This document shows positions 27,661-36,301 of a DNA stretch of 64,000 nt, piece after piece. The position numbers and the translations under genes are program-made. The number at the start of each line of letters is the position of its first letter. Positions within the stretch are counted from its first letter, which is position 1. Source of the DNA: Streptomyces sp. CC0208 (GTDB lineage Bacteria > Actinomycetota > Actinomycetes > Streptomycetales > Streptomycetaceae). The DNA lies in the NCBI RefSeq assembly GCF_003443735.1, contig NZ_CP031969.1:8804001-8868000 (forward strand), written 5' to 3'. A model generated the notes under the pieces. It searched no databases, was not told where the DNA came from, and worked only from the letters and a program-made list of their open reading frames with translations.

Positions 27661-27688
27661 CTCACAAGGGGCTCCAGTCGTCGTCCGC

Positions 27689-28225
27689 TCAGTCCCACAG
27701 CTCACTGCTGTCGCACACCCGGGCATCCATGTTGCGCTCCATCATGTGCAGTGCCGCGTCCGCGAGGTCGGAGTGAATGTGGGCGACGGCGTCGCGCGGC
27801 ACGACGACCTCGAAGTGCCGGATGTGGGCGTCGAGAGCGGAGTAGAGCACACACTGCTCCGTCACCTGGCCGCACAGCACCAACCGCTCGATGTCCTGCT
27901 GGCGCAGCAGGTAGGACAGCGGGGTCTCGAAGAACACCGAGTGCCGCGCTTTGAGCACGAACAGCGACGAGCGGTCCGGTTTCACCGGTTCCACCAGGTC
28001 GGCGTGCGGCCCCGCGAGAGCCCGCTGGAGCAGCTCGCCGTGATGAGAGCGCCACTCACCGAAGTTGTCGTTGACGTAGATCACCGTGACGTCCCTCGAC
28101 CGTGCTGTCTTCAGCAGGTCGGAGAGAACCGGAACCACCTCGCGGGCCGAGGGAAGCAGCAGGTCGGCGTCCTGGTGGTCGTACGTGTTGATCATGTCGA
28201 TGACGATCAGCGCGGTCTTGCTCAT
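27689..28225 (-). CDS. Isochorismatase-like cysteine hydrolase
   Basis: A 178-residue cytoplasmic enzyme of the nicotinamidase/isochorismatase superfamily. The catalytic triad is complete: Asp10 in LIVIDMINTY, Lys92 in FVLKARHS and Cys125 in VTEQCVLYSALDA, with the non-proline cis-peptide region directly before the cysteine. The family hydrolyses amides, carbamates or enol ethers, and nothing around the gene specifies which. It is transcribed away from the M4 protease gene, with a shared upstream region of about 420 bases. Confidence 0.85.
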   Translation of the reverse strand: MSKTALIVIDMINTYDHQDADLLLPSAREVVPVLSDLLKTARSRDVTVIYVNDNFGEWRSHHGELLQRALAGPHADLVEPVKPDRSSLFVLKARHSVFFETPLSYLLRQQDIERLVLCGQVTEQCVLYSALDAHIRHFEVVVPRDAVAHIHSDLADAALHMMERNMDARVCDSSELWD

Positions 28226-28646
28226 GCTCCCTGAGTTCCCCGTGTGAAGGGTGTCAACAGGGACTGCGGCACCGTCCTGGCAGGAGCCACCGGAGCCCGA
28301 ACTCCTCGGCCCTCGACACCCGGCTCGGCGGCGAGGTGGCCGCGGGGTGCTGGTGGTCGTACGACGGCCGAAAACCGGCGCCGCATGTGCCGATTTGCCG
28401 GGTGGGCATGGTCAATTCAAGCCGTTGTCTTGATGCTTGCATGACAACATTGGGCACGCAGTGCCACTCTTCTCCGGGAAATCACAGTTCCCTCACAGGT
28501 TCCACGCGCGAGACCCATCGCTTTTCCGTCACCCCCCACCTCCTTCCACCCGCATGCCGTGCAGCGCTCCGGGCCGGCGCACCCCGCCGATCCGCCTCGT
28601 CCACGGCCCCCACCACGGGCCGGCTCTCGTACCGAAGGAGAACCCG
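28226..28646. promoter_or_regulatory. Divergent intergenic region with an inverted repeat
   Basis: No gene seen. GTTGTC (28424-28429) and GACAAC (28443-28448) form an inverted repeat with a 13-base spacer, about 200 bases before the protease start. It lies in a locally AT-richer stretch suited to a promoter. No confident -10/-35 pair was found. Confidence 0.4.
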
Positions 28647-30914
28647 TTGTCCCTCACCCACCGCGCGCTCGTGCGACGCAGACGCGCAAGTGCCCTTGCC
28701 CTTACCGCTGTTGGCTCCCTGCTCGTCGTGGCCGCCCCCGGCCTGGCCGGTGCGGCCCCGGCGGACCAGGGGCATGCGAAGATCGCTGCCACCCCCCGGG
28801 CCGGCGCGGCCCAGACCTCCCTGACCCCCGCCCGCCGTACCGCCCTGCTCAAGAGCGCCCGGTCCGCGGCGGCCGATACGGCGCGGCGCATCGGTCTCGG
28901 CGCCAAGGAGAAGCTCGTCGTCAAGGACGTCATCGCCGATGCCGACGGCACCACGCACACCCGCTACGAGCGCACCTTCGCCGGCCTGCCCGTTCTGGGC
29001 GGCGACCTCGTCGTCCACGACAGCAGCGGCCGTACGACCGTCACCAAGGCGAACACGACACCGCTCTCGGTATCCACCCTCAGCCCGAAGATCACGGCTG
29101 CCGGGGCCACCGACAAGGCGCTCACGGCCTCGAAGAAGGATCACGTCAAGCGCGCTGAGGTGGAGAACTCCTCCCGGCAGGTGATCTGGGCCGGCACCGG
29201 CAAGCCCGTGCTGGCATGGGAGACCCTGGTGAAGGGCGTCCAGAGGGACGGCACGCCCAGCGAGCTCCAGGTCGTCACCGATGCCGCCACCGGCAAGGAA
29301 CTCCTGGCCGCCGAGAAGGTGCACACCGGCGAGGGCACCGGCCAGTACGTCGGCACGGTCCCGCTCGGCACCACCCCCTCCGGATCGGCGTACCAACTCG
29401 TCGACCCCGACCGCGCCGGGCACAAGACGTACGACCTGGGTCAGGGCACGTCGGGCACCGGCACCCTGTTCACCGACGACAACGATGTCTGGGGCACCGG
29501 CCTGCCGTCCAACCGCCAGACCGCGGGCGTCGACGTGGCCTTCGGAGCCGCGGCCACCTGGGACTTCTACAAGGAGGCCTACGGCCGCAACGGCATCCGC
29601 AACGACGGCGTCGCCGCCTACAGCCGCGCCCACTACGGCAACAACTACGTCAACGCCTTCTGGCAGGACTCCTGCTTCTGCATGACCTACGGCGACGGCT
29701 CGGGCAACACCCACCCGCTCACCGCGCTCGACGTGGCCGCCCACGAGATGAGCCACGGCGTCACCGCCGCCACCGCGGGCCTGCTCTACTCGGGTGAGTC
29801 CGGCGGTCTGAACGAGGCGACCTCCGACATCTTCGCCGCCGCCGTCGAGTTCCACGAGAACCTCGCGGCCGACCCCGGCGACTACCTCGTCGGCGAGAAG
29901 ATAGACATCAACGGCGACGGCACGCCACTGCGGTACATGGACAAGCCCTCCAAGGACGGTGACTCCAGGGACAGTTGGAGCTCCGATCTGGGCAGCATCG
30001 ACGTCCACTACTCGTCCGGCCCCGCGAACCACTTCTTCTACCTGCTCTCCGAGGGCAGCGGCGCCAAGACCGTCAACGGCGTTTCCTACGACAGCCCGAC
30101 CTCCGACGGCCGGTCCGTCACCGGCATCGGCATCGAGAACGCCGCCGCCATCTGGTACCGCGCGCTGACGACGTACATGACCTCGACGACCGACTACGCC
30201 GGCGCCCGCACCGCCACCCTGTCCGCGGCCGCCGACCTGTTCGGCGCCTACAGCCCGACCTACCTCGCCGTCGCCGACTCCTGGGCGGCGATCAACGTCG
30301 GCAGCCGCATCGCCCTCGGTGTGAACCTCGCCCCGGTCGCCGACCAGACCAGCGGCCTCAACCAGGCGGTCAGCCTCCAGCTGGACGCTTACACCACCAA
30401 CACCGGCGCCACCCTGACCTACGAGGCCGCCGGCCTGCCCGACGGACTGGCCATCAGCCCGACCGGTCTGATCAGCGGCACTCCGACCACCCTCGGCACC
30501 GGCGACGTCACCGTCGAGGTGACCGACAGCACCGGGGCCAGTGCCACGGACACCTTCAGCTGGCAGATCGCCTACGTCTACGCCAACGCCACCCGCGTGG
30601 ACATCCCCGACAACGGGGCGGCCGTGGAGTCCCCGGTGACCATCACCGGTCGTGACGGCAACGCCTCCGCGACCACCACGGTCTACGTCAACATCGTCCA
30701 CACCTACCGCGGTGACCTGACCGTCGACCTCGTCGGCCCCAACGGCACCGTCTATTCCCTGCTCAACCGCAGCGGCGGCTCCGCCGACAACGTCGACCAG
30801 ACCTTTACGGTCGACGCCTCCGCACAACCGCTCAACGGCACCTGGAAGCTGCGCGTGCAGGACCGGGCGTCCATCGACGTCGGGTACATCGCGCGCTGGC
30901 AGCTGGCCCCCTGA
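28647..30914 (+). CDS. Secreted M4-family (thermolysin-like) zinc metalloprotease with Ig-like and P domains
   Basis: A 755-residue extracellular protease made as a proenzyme. A signal peptide and an FTP/PepSY-type propeptide (about residues 60-240) precede the M4 domain. The zinc motif HEMSHG (about residue 366) is followed by NEATSDIFA supplying the third ligand, and GPANHFFYLLSEG holds the catalytic His. A putative Ig domain (NLAPVADQTSG onward) and a C-terminal P domain (VDIPDNGAAVESPV to the end) follow. The unusual TTG start at 28647 is preferred because AAGGAG lies six bases upstream and it gives a normal signal peptide; an ATG 70 codons earlier lacks both. A hairpin lies 17 bases after the stop. 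Confidence 0.88.
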   Translation: MSLTHRALVRRRRASALALTAVGSLLVVAAPGLAGAAPADQGHAKIAATPRAGAAQTSLTPARRTALLKSARSAAADTARRIGLGAKEKLVVKDVIADADGTTHTRYERTFAGLPVLGGDLVVHDSSGRTTVTKANTTPLSVSTLSPKITAAGATDKALTASKKDHVKRAEVENSSRQVIWAGTGKPVLAWETLVKGVQRDGTPSELQVVTDAATGKELLAAEKVHTGEGTGQYVGTVPLGTTPSGSAYQLVDPDRAGHKTYDLGQGTSGTGTLFTDDNDVWGTGLPSNRQTAGVDVAFGAAATWDFYKEAYGRNGIRNDGVAAYSRAHYGNNYVNAFWQDSCFCMTYGDGSGNTHPLTALDVAAHEMSHGVTAATAGLLYSGESGGLNEATSDIFAAAVEFHENLAADPGDYLVGEKIDINGDGTPLRYMDKPSKDGDSRDSWSSDLGSIDVHYSSGPANHFFYLLSEGSGAKTVNGVSYDSPTSDGRSVTGIGIENAAAIWYRALTTYMTSTTDYAGARTATLSAAADLFGAYSPTYLAVADSWAAINVGSRIALGVNLAPVADQTSGLNQAVSLQLDAYTTNTGATLTYEAAGLPDGLAISPTGLISGTPTTLGTGDVTVEVTDSTGASATDTFSWQIAYVYANATRVDIPDNGAAVESPVTITGRDGNASATTTVYVNIVHTYRGDLTVDLVGPNGTVYSLLNRSGGSADNVDQTFTVDASAQPLNGTWKLRVQDRASIDVGYIARWQLAP

Positions 30915-30931
30915 CCTGACAGCACCGCCCG

Positions 30932-30960
30932 CCGCCCGGATCCCTCAGGGGTCCGGGCGG
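30932..30960 (+). terminator. Hairpin terminator after the M4 protease
   Basis: CCGCCCGGATCCC (30932-30944) pairs with GGGGTCCGGGCGG (30948-30960) with one G-T type mismatch and a 3-base loop. Confidence 0.75.
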
Positions 30961-31057
30961 CTCTGTTCGAGGCCTGCGGAAAGGCCGTTGACCAAGATCG
31001 GCTGGCTGCTCGCCGTATCGAATGTTTCGGGATTCATGTCGAATCATGCGAGAAGTA

Positions 31058-31085
31058 TTGACGCCGTTCTGCGGTTCCCTATCAT
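31058..31085 (+). promoter_or_regulatory. Sigma-70-like promoter upstream of the GH62 gene
   Basis: TTGACG (31058-31063) and TATCAT (31080-31085) are 16 bases apart. About 25 bases further a GTTCG-N6-CGAAC inverted repeat (31112-31127) is placed as an operator would be. The 351-base gap between the protease and GH62 genes holds nothing else recognisable. Confidence 0.65.
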
Positions 31086-31311
31086 CCAGATTGCTCGATG
31101 GTTCGACTGTTGTTCGGTATGACGAACGCAAGGGCCGCTCCACTCGCATGGCAGGGTCGCAAGGGGGTTCGCCGTGGATGCATATGTCATGCGCGTGTCA
31201 AGCCTGCTCGCTGTCGTGCCGCGGACCGCTACGCACCGCACCACCTCGACAGTCCGGCCGGCCTCCGCGCGGGGCAGCCGGAGCCGCTCACTCAAGGACA
31301 ACGAGGTCCCC

Positions 31312-32736
31312 ATGCGCAGACGTAGTTTCGACCGCGGACGTGTGTCCGTGGTGCTCGCCGCTGCGATCGCGGCCCTGGTCGCGTTGGCGGCGATGCTCGT
31401 CGCCAACCCGGCTCAGGCGGCCTCCAGCGGCGCCTTGCGCGGTGTCGCCGCCGGCCGGTGTCTCGATGTGCCGAACTCCAGCCAGACCGACGGCACGTTG
31501 CTGCAGATCTGGGACTGCTCGGGCGGGACCAACCAGCAGTGGACAGCGACGGACAGCAACCAGCTCACCGTGTTCGGCAACAAGTGCCTCGACGTTCCGG
31601 GCCACGCCACCACGGCCGGTACCCGCGTGCAGATCTGGACCTGCAGCGGGGGCGCGAACCAGCAGTGGCGAGTGAACTCCGACGGCACGATCGTCGGCGT
31701 GGAGTCCGGACTCTGCCTGGACGTCACGGGCTCCGGTACGGCCAACGGCACGGCGGTGGAGATCTGGACGTGCAACGGCGGCAGCAACCAGAAGTGGACC
31801 GGCCTGTCCGGGACGACCCCGCCGGGCGGTGGCAACTGCACTCTGCCGTCCTCGTACCGGTGGTCGTCGACGGGAGCGCTGGCGCAGCCGGCCAACGGGT
31901 GGGTCTCGCTGAAGGACTTCACCAACGTGACGTACAACGGCAAGCACCTGGTCTACGCGTCGAACGTGTCGGGATCGTCGTACGGCTCGATGGCGTTCGC
32001 TCCCTTCACGAACTGGTCCGACATGGCCTCGGCCCGCCAGACCGGCATGAGCCAGGCCACGGTGGCGCCCACGCTGTTCTACTTCGCGCCCAAGAACATC
32101 TGGGTGCTGGCGTACCAGTGGGGTCAGTGGCCCTTCATCTACCGCACGTCGAGCGACCCCACCAACCCCAACGGCTGGTCCGCACCGCAGCCCCTGTTCA
32201 CCGGCAGCATCTCCGGCGCCGCCCCGATCGACCAGACCCTGATCGCGGACGACCAGAACATGTACCTGTTCTTCGCCGGTGACAACGGCAAGATCTACCG
32301 GGCGAGCATGCCGATCGGGAACTTCCCGAGCAGCTTCGGCTCGTCGTACACGACGGTCATGAGCGACACGGTGAAGAACCTGTTCGAGGCGCCGGAGGTC
32401 TACAAGGTCCAGGGCCAGAACCAGTACCTGATGATCGTCGAGGCTCGGGGTGCGAATGAGCAGCGCTTCTTCCGCTCGTTCACGGCCTCCAGCCTGAGCG
32501 GTTCGTGGACCCCGCAGGCCGCCACCGAGTCCAACCCCTTCGCGGGCAAGGCCAACAGCGGTGCCACCTGGACCAACGACATCAGCCACGGTGACCTGGT
32601 CCGCACCAACCCCGACCAGACCAAGACCATCGACCCCTGCAACCTGCAGTTCCTCTACCAGGGCAAGTCCCCGAGCGCGAGCGGTCCCTACGACCAACTG
32701 CCGTGGCGGCCGGGCGTCCTCACCCTGCAACGCTGA
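31312..32736 (+). CDS. Secreted GH62 alpha-L-arabinofuranosidase with N-terminal ricin-type xylan-binding domain
   Basis: A 474-residue enzyme that removes arabinose branches from arabinoxylan. A signal peptide ends near AQAA, followed by a ricin trefoil (about 40-165; repeats ending QQW, QQW, QKW). A TTPPGGG linker leads into the GH62 propeller: LPSSYRWSSTGALAQP, LVYASNVSGSSYGSMAFAPF, FYFAPKNIWVLAYQWG and APIDQTLIADD are family hallmarks. The same order (CBM13 then GH62) is known from S. coelicolor. The ATG at 31312 with GAGG upstream is preferred over starts 46 codons earlier. It lies 11 kb from the main island but clearly belongs to the same functional set. Confidence 0.92.
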   Translation: MRRRSFDRGRVSVVLAAAIAALVALAAMLVANPAQAASSGALRGVAAGRCLDVPNSSQTDGTLLQIWDCSGGTNQQWTATDSNQLTVFGNKCLDVPGHATTAGTRVQIWTCSGGANQQWRVNSDGTIVGVESGLCLDVTGSGTANGTAVEIWTCNGGSNQKWTGLSGTTPPGGGNCTLPSSYRWSSTGALAQPANGWVSLKDFTNVTYNGKHLVYASNVSGSSYGSMAFAPFTNWSDMASARQTGMSQATVAPTLFYFAPKNIWVLAYQWGQWPFIYRTSSDPTNPNGWSAPQPLFTGSISGAAPIDQTLIADDQNMYLFFAGDNGKIYRASMPIGNFPSSFGSSYTTVMSDTVKNLFEAPEVYKVQGQNQYLMIVEARGANEQRFFRSFTASSLSGSWTPQAATESNPFAGKANSGATWTNDISHGDLVRTNPDQTKTIDPCNLQFLYQGKSPSASGPYDQLPWRPGVLTLQR

Positions 32737-32760
32737 CCGTCGACCGATATTCATCACGTC

Positions 32761-32795
32761 GAGGAACCCCAGCCGTGCGTCGGCTGGGGTTCCTC
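32761..32795 (+). terminator. Strong hairpin terminator after GH62
   Basis: Perfect 14-base arms, GAGGAACCCCAGCC (32761-32774) and GGCTGGGGTTCCTC (32782-32795), with a 7-base loop. Confidence 0.9.
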
Positions 32796-33160
32796 CGCAC
32801 TGGTGGGGCTCTCCCGGCTTCTGTCACCGGGGCGGCCTCACGTGTCGGTGGGTGACCACGGATCATCAAGCACAGGTCTGACGCCTCTCGACGAAGACTC
32901 CTTGCCGCCTTCGCGGCCACCGCCGCCGCTCCGCTCACCGGTCTGGCCGCTGCTCCGGCCCGTGCCGTCCGCGGCCGCGGACGAACAAGGGCCGTCCAGC
33001 AAGCAGGTCGGCAACCTCGACAGCCCGCTTGCGGGCCCACCATGTCCGATCTCGGCGGTGCGGCCCTCCTCGACGTGAACCGATGATCTGTGACACCGCT
33101 GTGACCGGAGCTGTGGGTTCCACCACAGCCACCAGGCCGTCTCCCTGGTGGGGTGGGCGG
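32796..33160 (+). pseudogene. Gap with a decayed signal-peptide remnant
   Basis: At 32874-32968 one frame reads SRRRLLAAFAATAAAP then LTGLAAAPARA, a textbook Tat/Sec leader, but it has no start codon. The mature-like continuation (ADEQGPSSKQVGNLDSP) is in another frame. I read it as the residue of a lost secreted protein. Nothing else is seen in the gap. Confidence 0.45.
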
Positions 33161-34036
33161 ATGTCGACCGCCTCCCGCATCACTCCCGCCGTCCTCGCCG
33201 CCGCCCTGCTGCTCGCCGCCTGCGGTTCTGAGAGCGCTTCGTCCGGCAGGAAAGGCGGGGAGGGCGGGGAAGGTGACGGCGGTCCGGTCCGGGCCGAGGC
33301 ACTGTGCCCGTCGGACCTCGCCCGGTACGGCAGCCCGCCGGCCGTAGAGCCGTCCGCCGGTCCCTCCGGCACGCCGACCGCCCTGCCCCTGCCCTCCGTC
33401 GACGGCGTGGCCGAGGACGGCGTCAAGATCACCGCGCTGTACGCCTGGGGCCCGAAGAGCGGATGTGCGGGAGTCGACAACAGCGCGGACTTCGAGCTCA
33501 CCAACCAGCAGACGGAGACCGCCACTTACACGCTGACCTTCGGGTTCCTCTCGGCCTCCGGAGGCGCGGTCGACAACGCGCAGCAGACCGTCGAGGCGAT
33601 CGGGCCAGGACGGACCGTCAAGGGCACCGTCGTCGTGGGGGAGAGGGCCGGTCACGCCCCCGAGGTGACGGGAGTGAAGGTGATCAAGGTGCGGAGTGTC
33701 CCCGAAGCCGAGGTTTCGTCCACCTCGGGTGCATGCCCGGAGTCGGGCATGCACCTTTACGCCGATGAGGGCGACGCGGCAATGGGCTTGCGCGCCGTCG
33801 GCCTGCACCTGGTCAACTGCGGTGCCCGGCCCCTGCGGCTCAACGGCTACCCGAAACTCGCGATCCAGGATGAGGACCACCGCCCCGTGGACGGCGTACG
33901 GATTCTGCAGGGGACGATCAGATCAGTACCGGCCTGGGAGGGGACAGTGACCCCCGACCGGTCGTCCTGCGTCCGGGTGAGGCTGCGGTGGCCGGGCTGG
34001 CCTGGCGCAACACCACCCAGGCCGGCGAACCCGTGA
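33161..34036 (+). CDS. DUF4232-type lipoprotein, C-terminus frameshifted
   Basis: An exported lipoprotein with signal peptide and lipobox LLAAC at about residue 21. A middle domain of beta-strand character follows, then a DUF4232 domain (CPESGMHLYADEGDAAMGLR, HLVNCGARPLRLNGYPKL). At about 33910 the frame leaves the family pattern and continues as nonsense to 34036. The expected ending is found in another frame (see the next entry). One missing G in the run 33910-33913 would restore a single protein of about 345 residues. Either a sequencing error or a real mutation explains it; the coupling of the restored stop to the next gene favours an intact ancestor. Confidence 0.7.
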   Translation: MSTASRITPAVLAAALLLAACGSESASSGRKGGEGGEGDGGPVRAEALCPSDLARYGSPPAVEPSAGPSGTPTALPLPSVDGVAEDGVKITALYAWGPKSGCAGVDNSADFELTNQQTETATYTLTFGFLSASGGAVDNAQQTVEAIGPGRTVKGTVVVGERAGHAPEVTGVKVIKVRSVPEAEVSSTSGACPESGMHLYADEGDAAMGLRAVGLHLVNCGARPLRLNGYPKLAIQDEDHRPVDGVRILQGTIRSVPAWEGTVTPDRSSCVRVRLRWPGWPGATPPRPANP

Positions 34037-34197
34037 ACGCGCCGTACGTGCGCGTCTGGGCCAAGCCCGCAGCCGATCCCGTCATGGTCGTACCGGAACT
34101 CGACCTCGGGACGACCGGCAAGCTCGGCGTCGGTCCGTGGCGGAAGGACGAGACGCACAGGGACTCCACCGGCGGCATCGCAGCCGAGCGTCCGTGA
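33910..34197 (+). pseudogene. Displaced DUF4232 C-terminal segment
   Basis: This frame reads VVLRPGEAAVAGLAWRNTTQ, then NAPYVRVWAKP and PELDLGTTGKLGVGPW, the conserved end of DUF4232 proteins. It is the natural continuation of the lipoprotein above. Its TGA (34195-34197) overlaps the GTG start of the membrane protein, as in translational coupling. Confidence 0.75.
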
Positions 34198-34769
34198 TCG
34201 CGCTCCTCGGAGCGATCGCGTGCGCGCTCGCCGTGTACCTGCTGGCGCAGCCGCGTATCGCGTCCGGGTTCAAGGTCCTTCTCCTGACCGCACCACCGGT
34301 GGCCGGAGTCGCCTGGCTCTTGGTCGAGGTGTACGAGAGGCGGTTCACCGCCGGGGTCGTCGTAGCGGTGTTCGTGGTCATACTGATCGCGCTGATCGGG
34401 CTCCTCGCCCACCCCCGCCTGCCGACCTGGTCGAAGATGATCGTGTTCGGCACGGTTCCGGTGGCGGCGCTGGCCTGGTTGCTGATCGTCACGGCGGACG
34501 ACACGCTCAAGGACCCCGGCGAGGACCCGTGCTCCATGTACTACGGCGGGGTCGGCGGCTCGAAGGCGTTTCCCCCACAGGCGTACTGCCGCTACGAGGA
34601 CGGCAGCACTCACGACCTCGCGACCGGCACCCAGTTCGTGTTCTGGGCCTGTTTCGCCATCAGTCTGGCGCTGCTGTCGATCGGTCTGTGGCAGGCCGTA
34701 CGGCACCCGAAGACCCTCGTGCGGCAGCTCCGCTCCGACCTGAGCCCAGCCACTCGAGGAACCCCATGA
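34194..34769 (+). CDS. Small integral membrane protein of unknown function
   Basis: A 191-residue protein with four hydrophobic segments: about residues 1-17 (VIALLGAIACALAVYLLA), 23-40, 50-70 and 80-98, plus a C-terminal one at about 145-168. A short extracytoplasmic loop with two cysteines (DPCSMYYGG and YCRYEDG) lies between the last two. No known domain is recognised. The GTG at 34194 is chosen because it forms a GTGA overlap with the DUF4232 stop. The pair may act as a lipoprotein/membrane partner system, which is inference from coupling only. Confidence 0.6.
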   Translation: MIALLGAIACALAVYLLAQPRIASGFKVLLLTAPPVAGVAWLLVEVYERRFTAGVVVAVFVVILIALIGLLAHPRLPTWSKMIVFGTVPVAALAWLLIVTADDTLKDPGEDPCSMYYGGVGGSKAFPPQAYCRYEDGSTHDLATGTQFVFWACFAISLALLSIGLWQAVRHPKTLVRQLRSDLSPATRGTP

Positions 34770-35004
34770 TCCACTTGGCGATCTTCAGCTTCAGCGGAGC
34801 CTCGGCGACAAGTACCAGACCACACCCATCGCCTGGTGAAACGCCCATGCCTTGCCGCGCCGAAGCCGGCTCGTCACGTCGGCACCCGTGCGTGGCAACT
34901 CCCGGAGACGGCCCCATACTTGGGGCAGTCGTGGCACGTCGAGCAACCTCGTGCTCCCGACACCTGTGCGCATCGGCCAGACGCAATGGGAAACTCCGAC
35001 GGAC

Positions 35005-35520
35005 TTAGTAATACCCCTTCGTGCCATCCAGCAGTTCCCGGACGATGTCCGCGTGCCCCGCGTGCCGTCCCGTCTCCTCAATGAGGTGGATCAGCATCCA
35101 GCGGAGGTTGGCGCTGCCGGAGCGGAAGCCGGGGTGGCGGCCGACGTCGTCCAGGGAGGCGGCGGCGACGATCGCGTTGCTGCGGGCGCACTGGGCGTCG
35201 TACTCCGCGACGAGTTCGGCGAGAGGGCGGCCTTCGCTGTGCCAGTCGGCATCCTCGCGTGACTCGTCGAATGACGGGTTCTGCTTCTCGTCGCCGCCGA
35301 GGAACAGCACCTCCAGCCACGTGTGCTCGGTCCAGCGCATGTGGGAGATGAGACCGGCCATCGTCATGGCCGGCGAGGTCGCAATGACCGAGCGGTGCGC
35401 GTCGTCGTCGTTCAGCCCCTCGCATTTCCATCGAAGGATCTGCCGCTGCAGGTCCAACCATCCGACGAGCGCGGTGCGTTCGTCCGCCTGAAGCGGCGGG
35501 CGTGCCAGTTCCGATGCCAT
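35005..35520 (-). CDS. DinB/DUF664-family protein
   Basis: A 171-residue four-helix-bundle protein of the DinB-like superfamily, many actinobacterial members of which are mycothiol- or bacillithiol-dependent transferases. The pattern LVGWLDLQRQILRWKCEGL, a histidine in LISHMRWTEHTWLEVLF and LIHLIEETGRHAGHADIVRE matches DUF664 proteins. The three metal-binding histidines are probably those of SHMRW and of the HLIEETGRHAGH segment. It stands alone between unrelated genes, and its substrate is unknown. Confidence 0.8.
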   Translation of the reverse strand: MASELARPPLQADERTALVGWLDLQRQILRWKCEGLNDDDAHRSVIATSPAMTMAGLISHMRWTEHTWLEVLFLGGDEKQNPSFDESREDADWHSEGRPLAELVAEYDAQCARSNAIVAAASLDDVGRHPGFRSGSANLRWMLIHLIEETGRHAGHADIVRELLDGTKGYY

Positions 35521-35814
35521 GTGGACGCACGGTACCGGGGGTGGTGGCCGGGAGGCACCTGGGTTTACGGGGCGAGCCCCCGTGCGCAGGTCTGGCAGGC
35601 CGGCGAATGGTCACTACGCGCGCTCGTTGTCATCCCGCAGGGAATGGATCATCCTCCGCGGGACCCGGAACGGCCGCGAGGCGTGAGCCGCGTGGGAAGC
35701 GCCTTCCCGACGGGTGCCTTCGCGGGCCGAGTCACGTAGCCGTCTCGTCCCAGGGCCTGGAGCAGCACGTTCATCGTCTGCCGTGTCACGAACGCGCCCG
35801 CCGCAGCACTTCCA

Positions 35815-36147
35815 GTGCGCGACCTCGACGCTTCGCAGGCGTTCTACGAGCAGTACCTGGGCGTCGTCCGCCCATCGGCCGGACCTCCGCACGCCGTCGT
35901 CTTCGAGACGGAGCCGATCGCGTTCGCGCTCCGCGACGTCATTCCCGGCACCGACCTCGCAGCCGTCGCGCAGCCCGGCATCGGCGTCGCGATCTGGCTC
36001 CACGCCACCGACGTCCAGGCGATCCACGATGCGCTCGTCGCCGACGGTCACACCATCGTCTCCGCGCCGATCGACGGCCCCTTCGGTCGGACCTTCACCT
36101 TCGCCGACCCCGACGGCTACCAGGTCACGCTCCACGACCGCGCCTGA
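35815..36147 (+). CDS. VOC/glyoxalase-fold protein, possibly truncated at the start
   Basis: The frame encodes VRDLDASQAFYEQYLGVVRP and FTFADPDGYQVTLHD, the two hallmarks of a vicinal-oxygen-chelate domain. Family members normally have about ten residues before VRDLD, including a metal-binding His or Glu strand. Here the codons upstream stay open but contain no start, and the GTG at 35815 is the only candidate. The gene may therefore have lost its 5' end and be inactive. A small hairpin (36167-36182) follows the stop. Confidence 0.6.
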   Translation: MRDLDASQAFYEQYLGVVRPSAGPPHAVVFETEPIAFALRDVIPGTDLAAVAQPGIGVAIWLHATDVQAIHDALVADGHTIVSAPIDGPFGRTFTFADPDGYQVTLHDRA

Positions 36148-36166
36148 TCGGCCGAGCATCACCGTA

Positions 36167-36182
36167 CGACCATCAGTGGTCG
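36167..36182 (+). terminator. Small hairpin after the VOC gene
   Basis: CGACCA (36167-36172), loop TCAG, TGGTCG (36177-36182). Short but perfect, 19 bases after the stop. Confidence 0.4.
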
Positions 36183-36301
36183 CGACCCGGGCCCACGCGC
36201 GCAGTTGCGTCCCGACCACGCCGTGTTGCTCTGTCGAGCCGCGTCATCGCACGTGAAAAACCCGACGACGTCGGCCGCCCTCCCCGGGATACTGGGAGCC
36301 C

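Larger units (their letters stand above)
27177..27688. other. Intergenic control region of the GH36-GH43-GH5 operon
   Basis: Contains the operon promoter, two GAAGCGCTTC palindromes, an AAGAAAcTTTCTT palindrome at 27397-27409 and the terminator of the isochorismatase-like gene. A short minus-strand open frame at 27532-27726 shows no recognisable domain. Confidence 0.6.
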
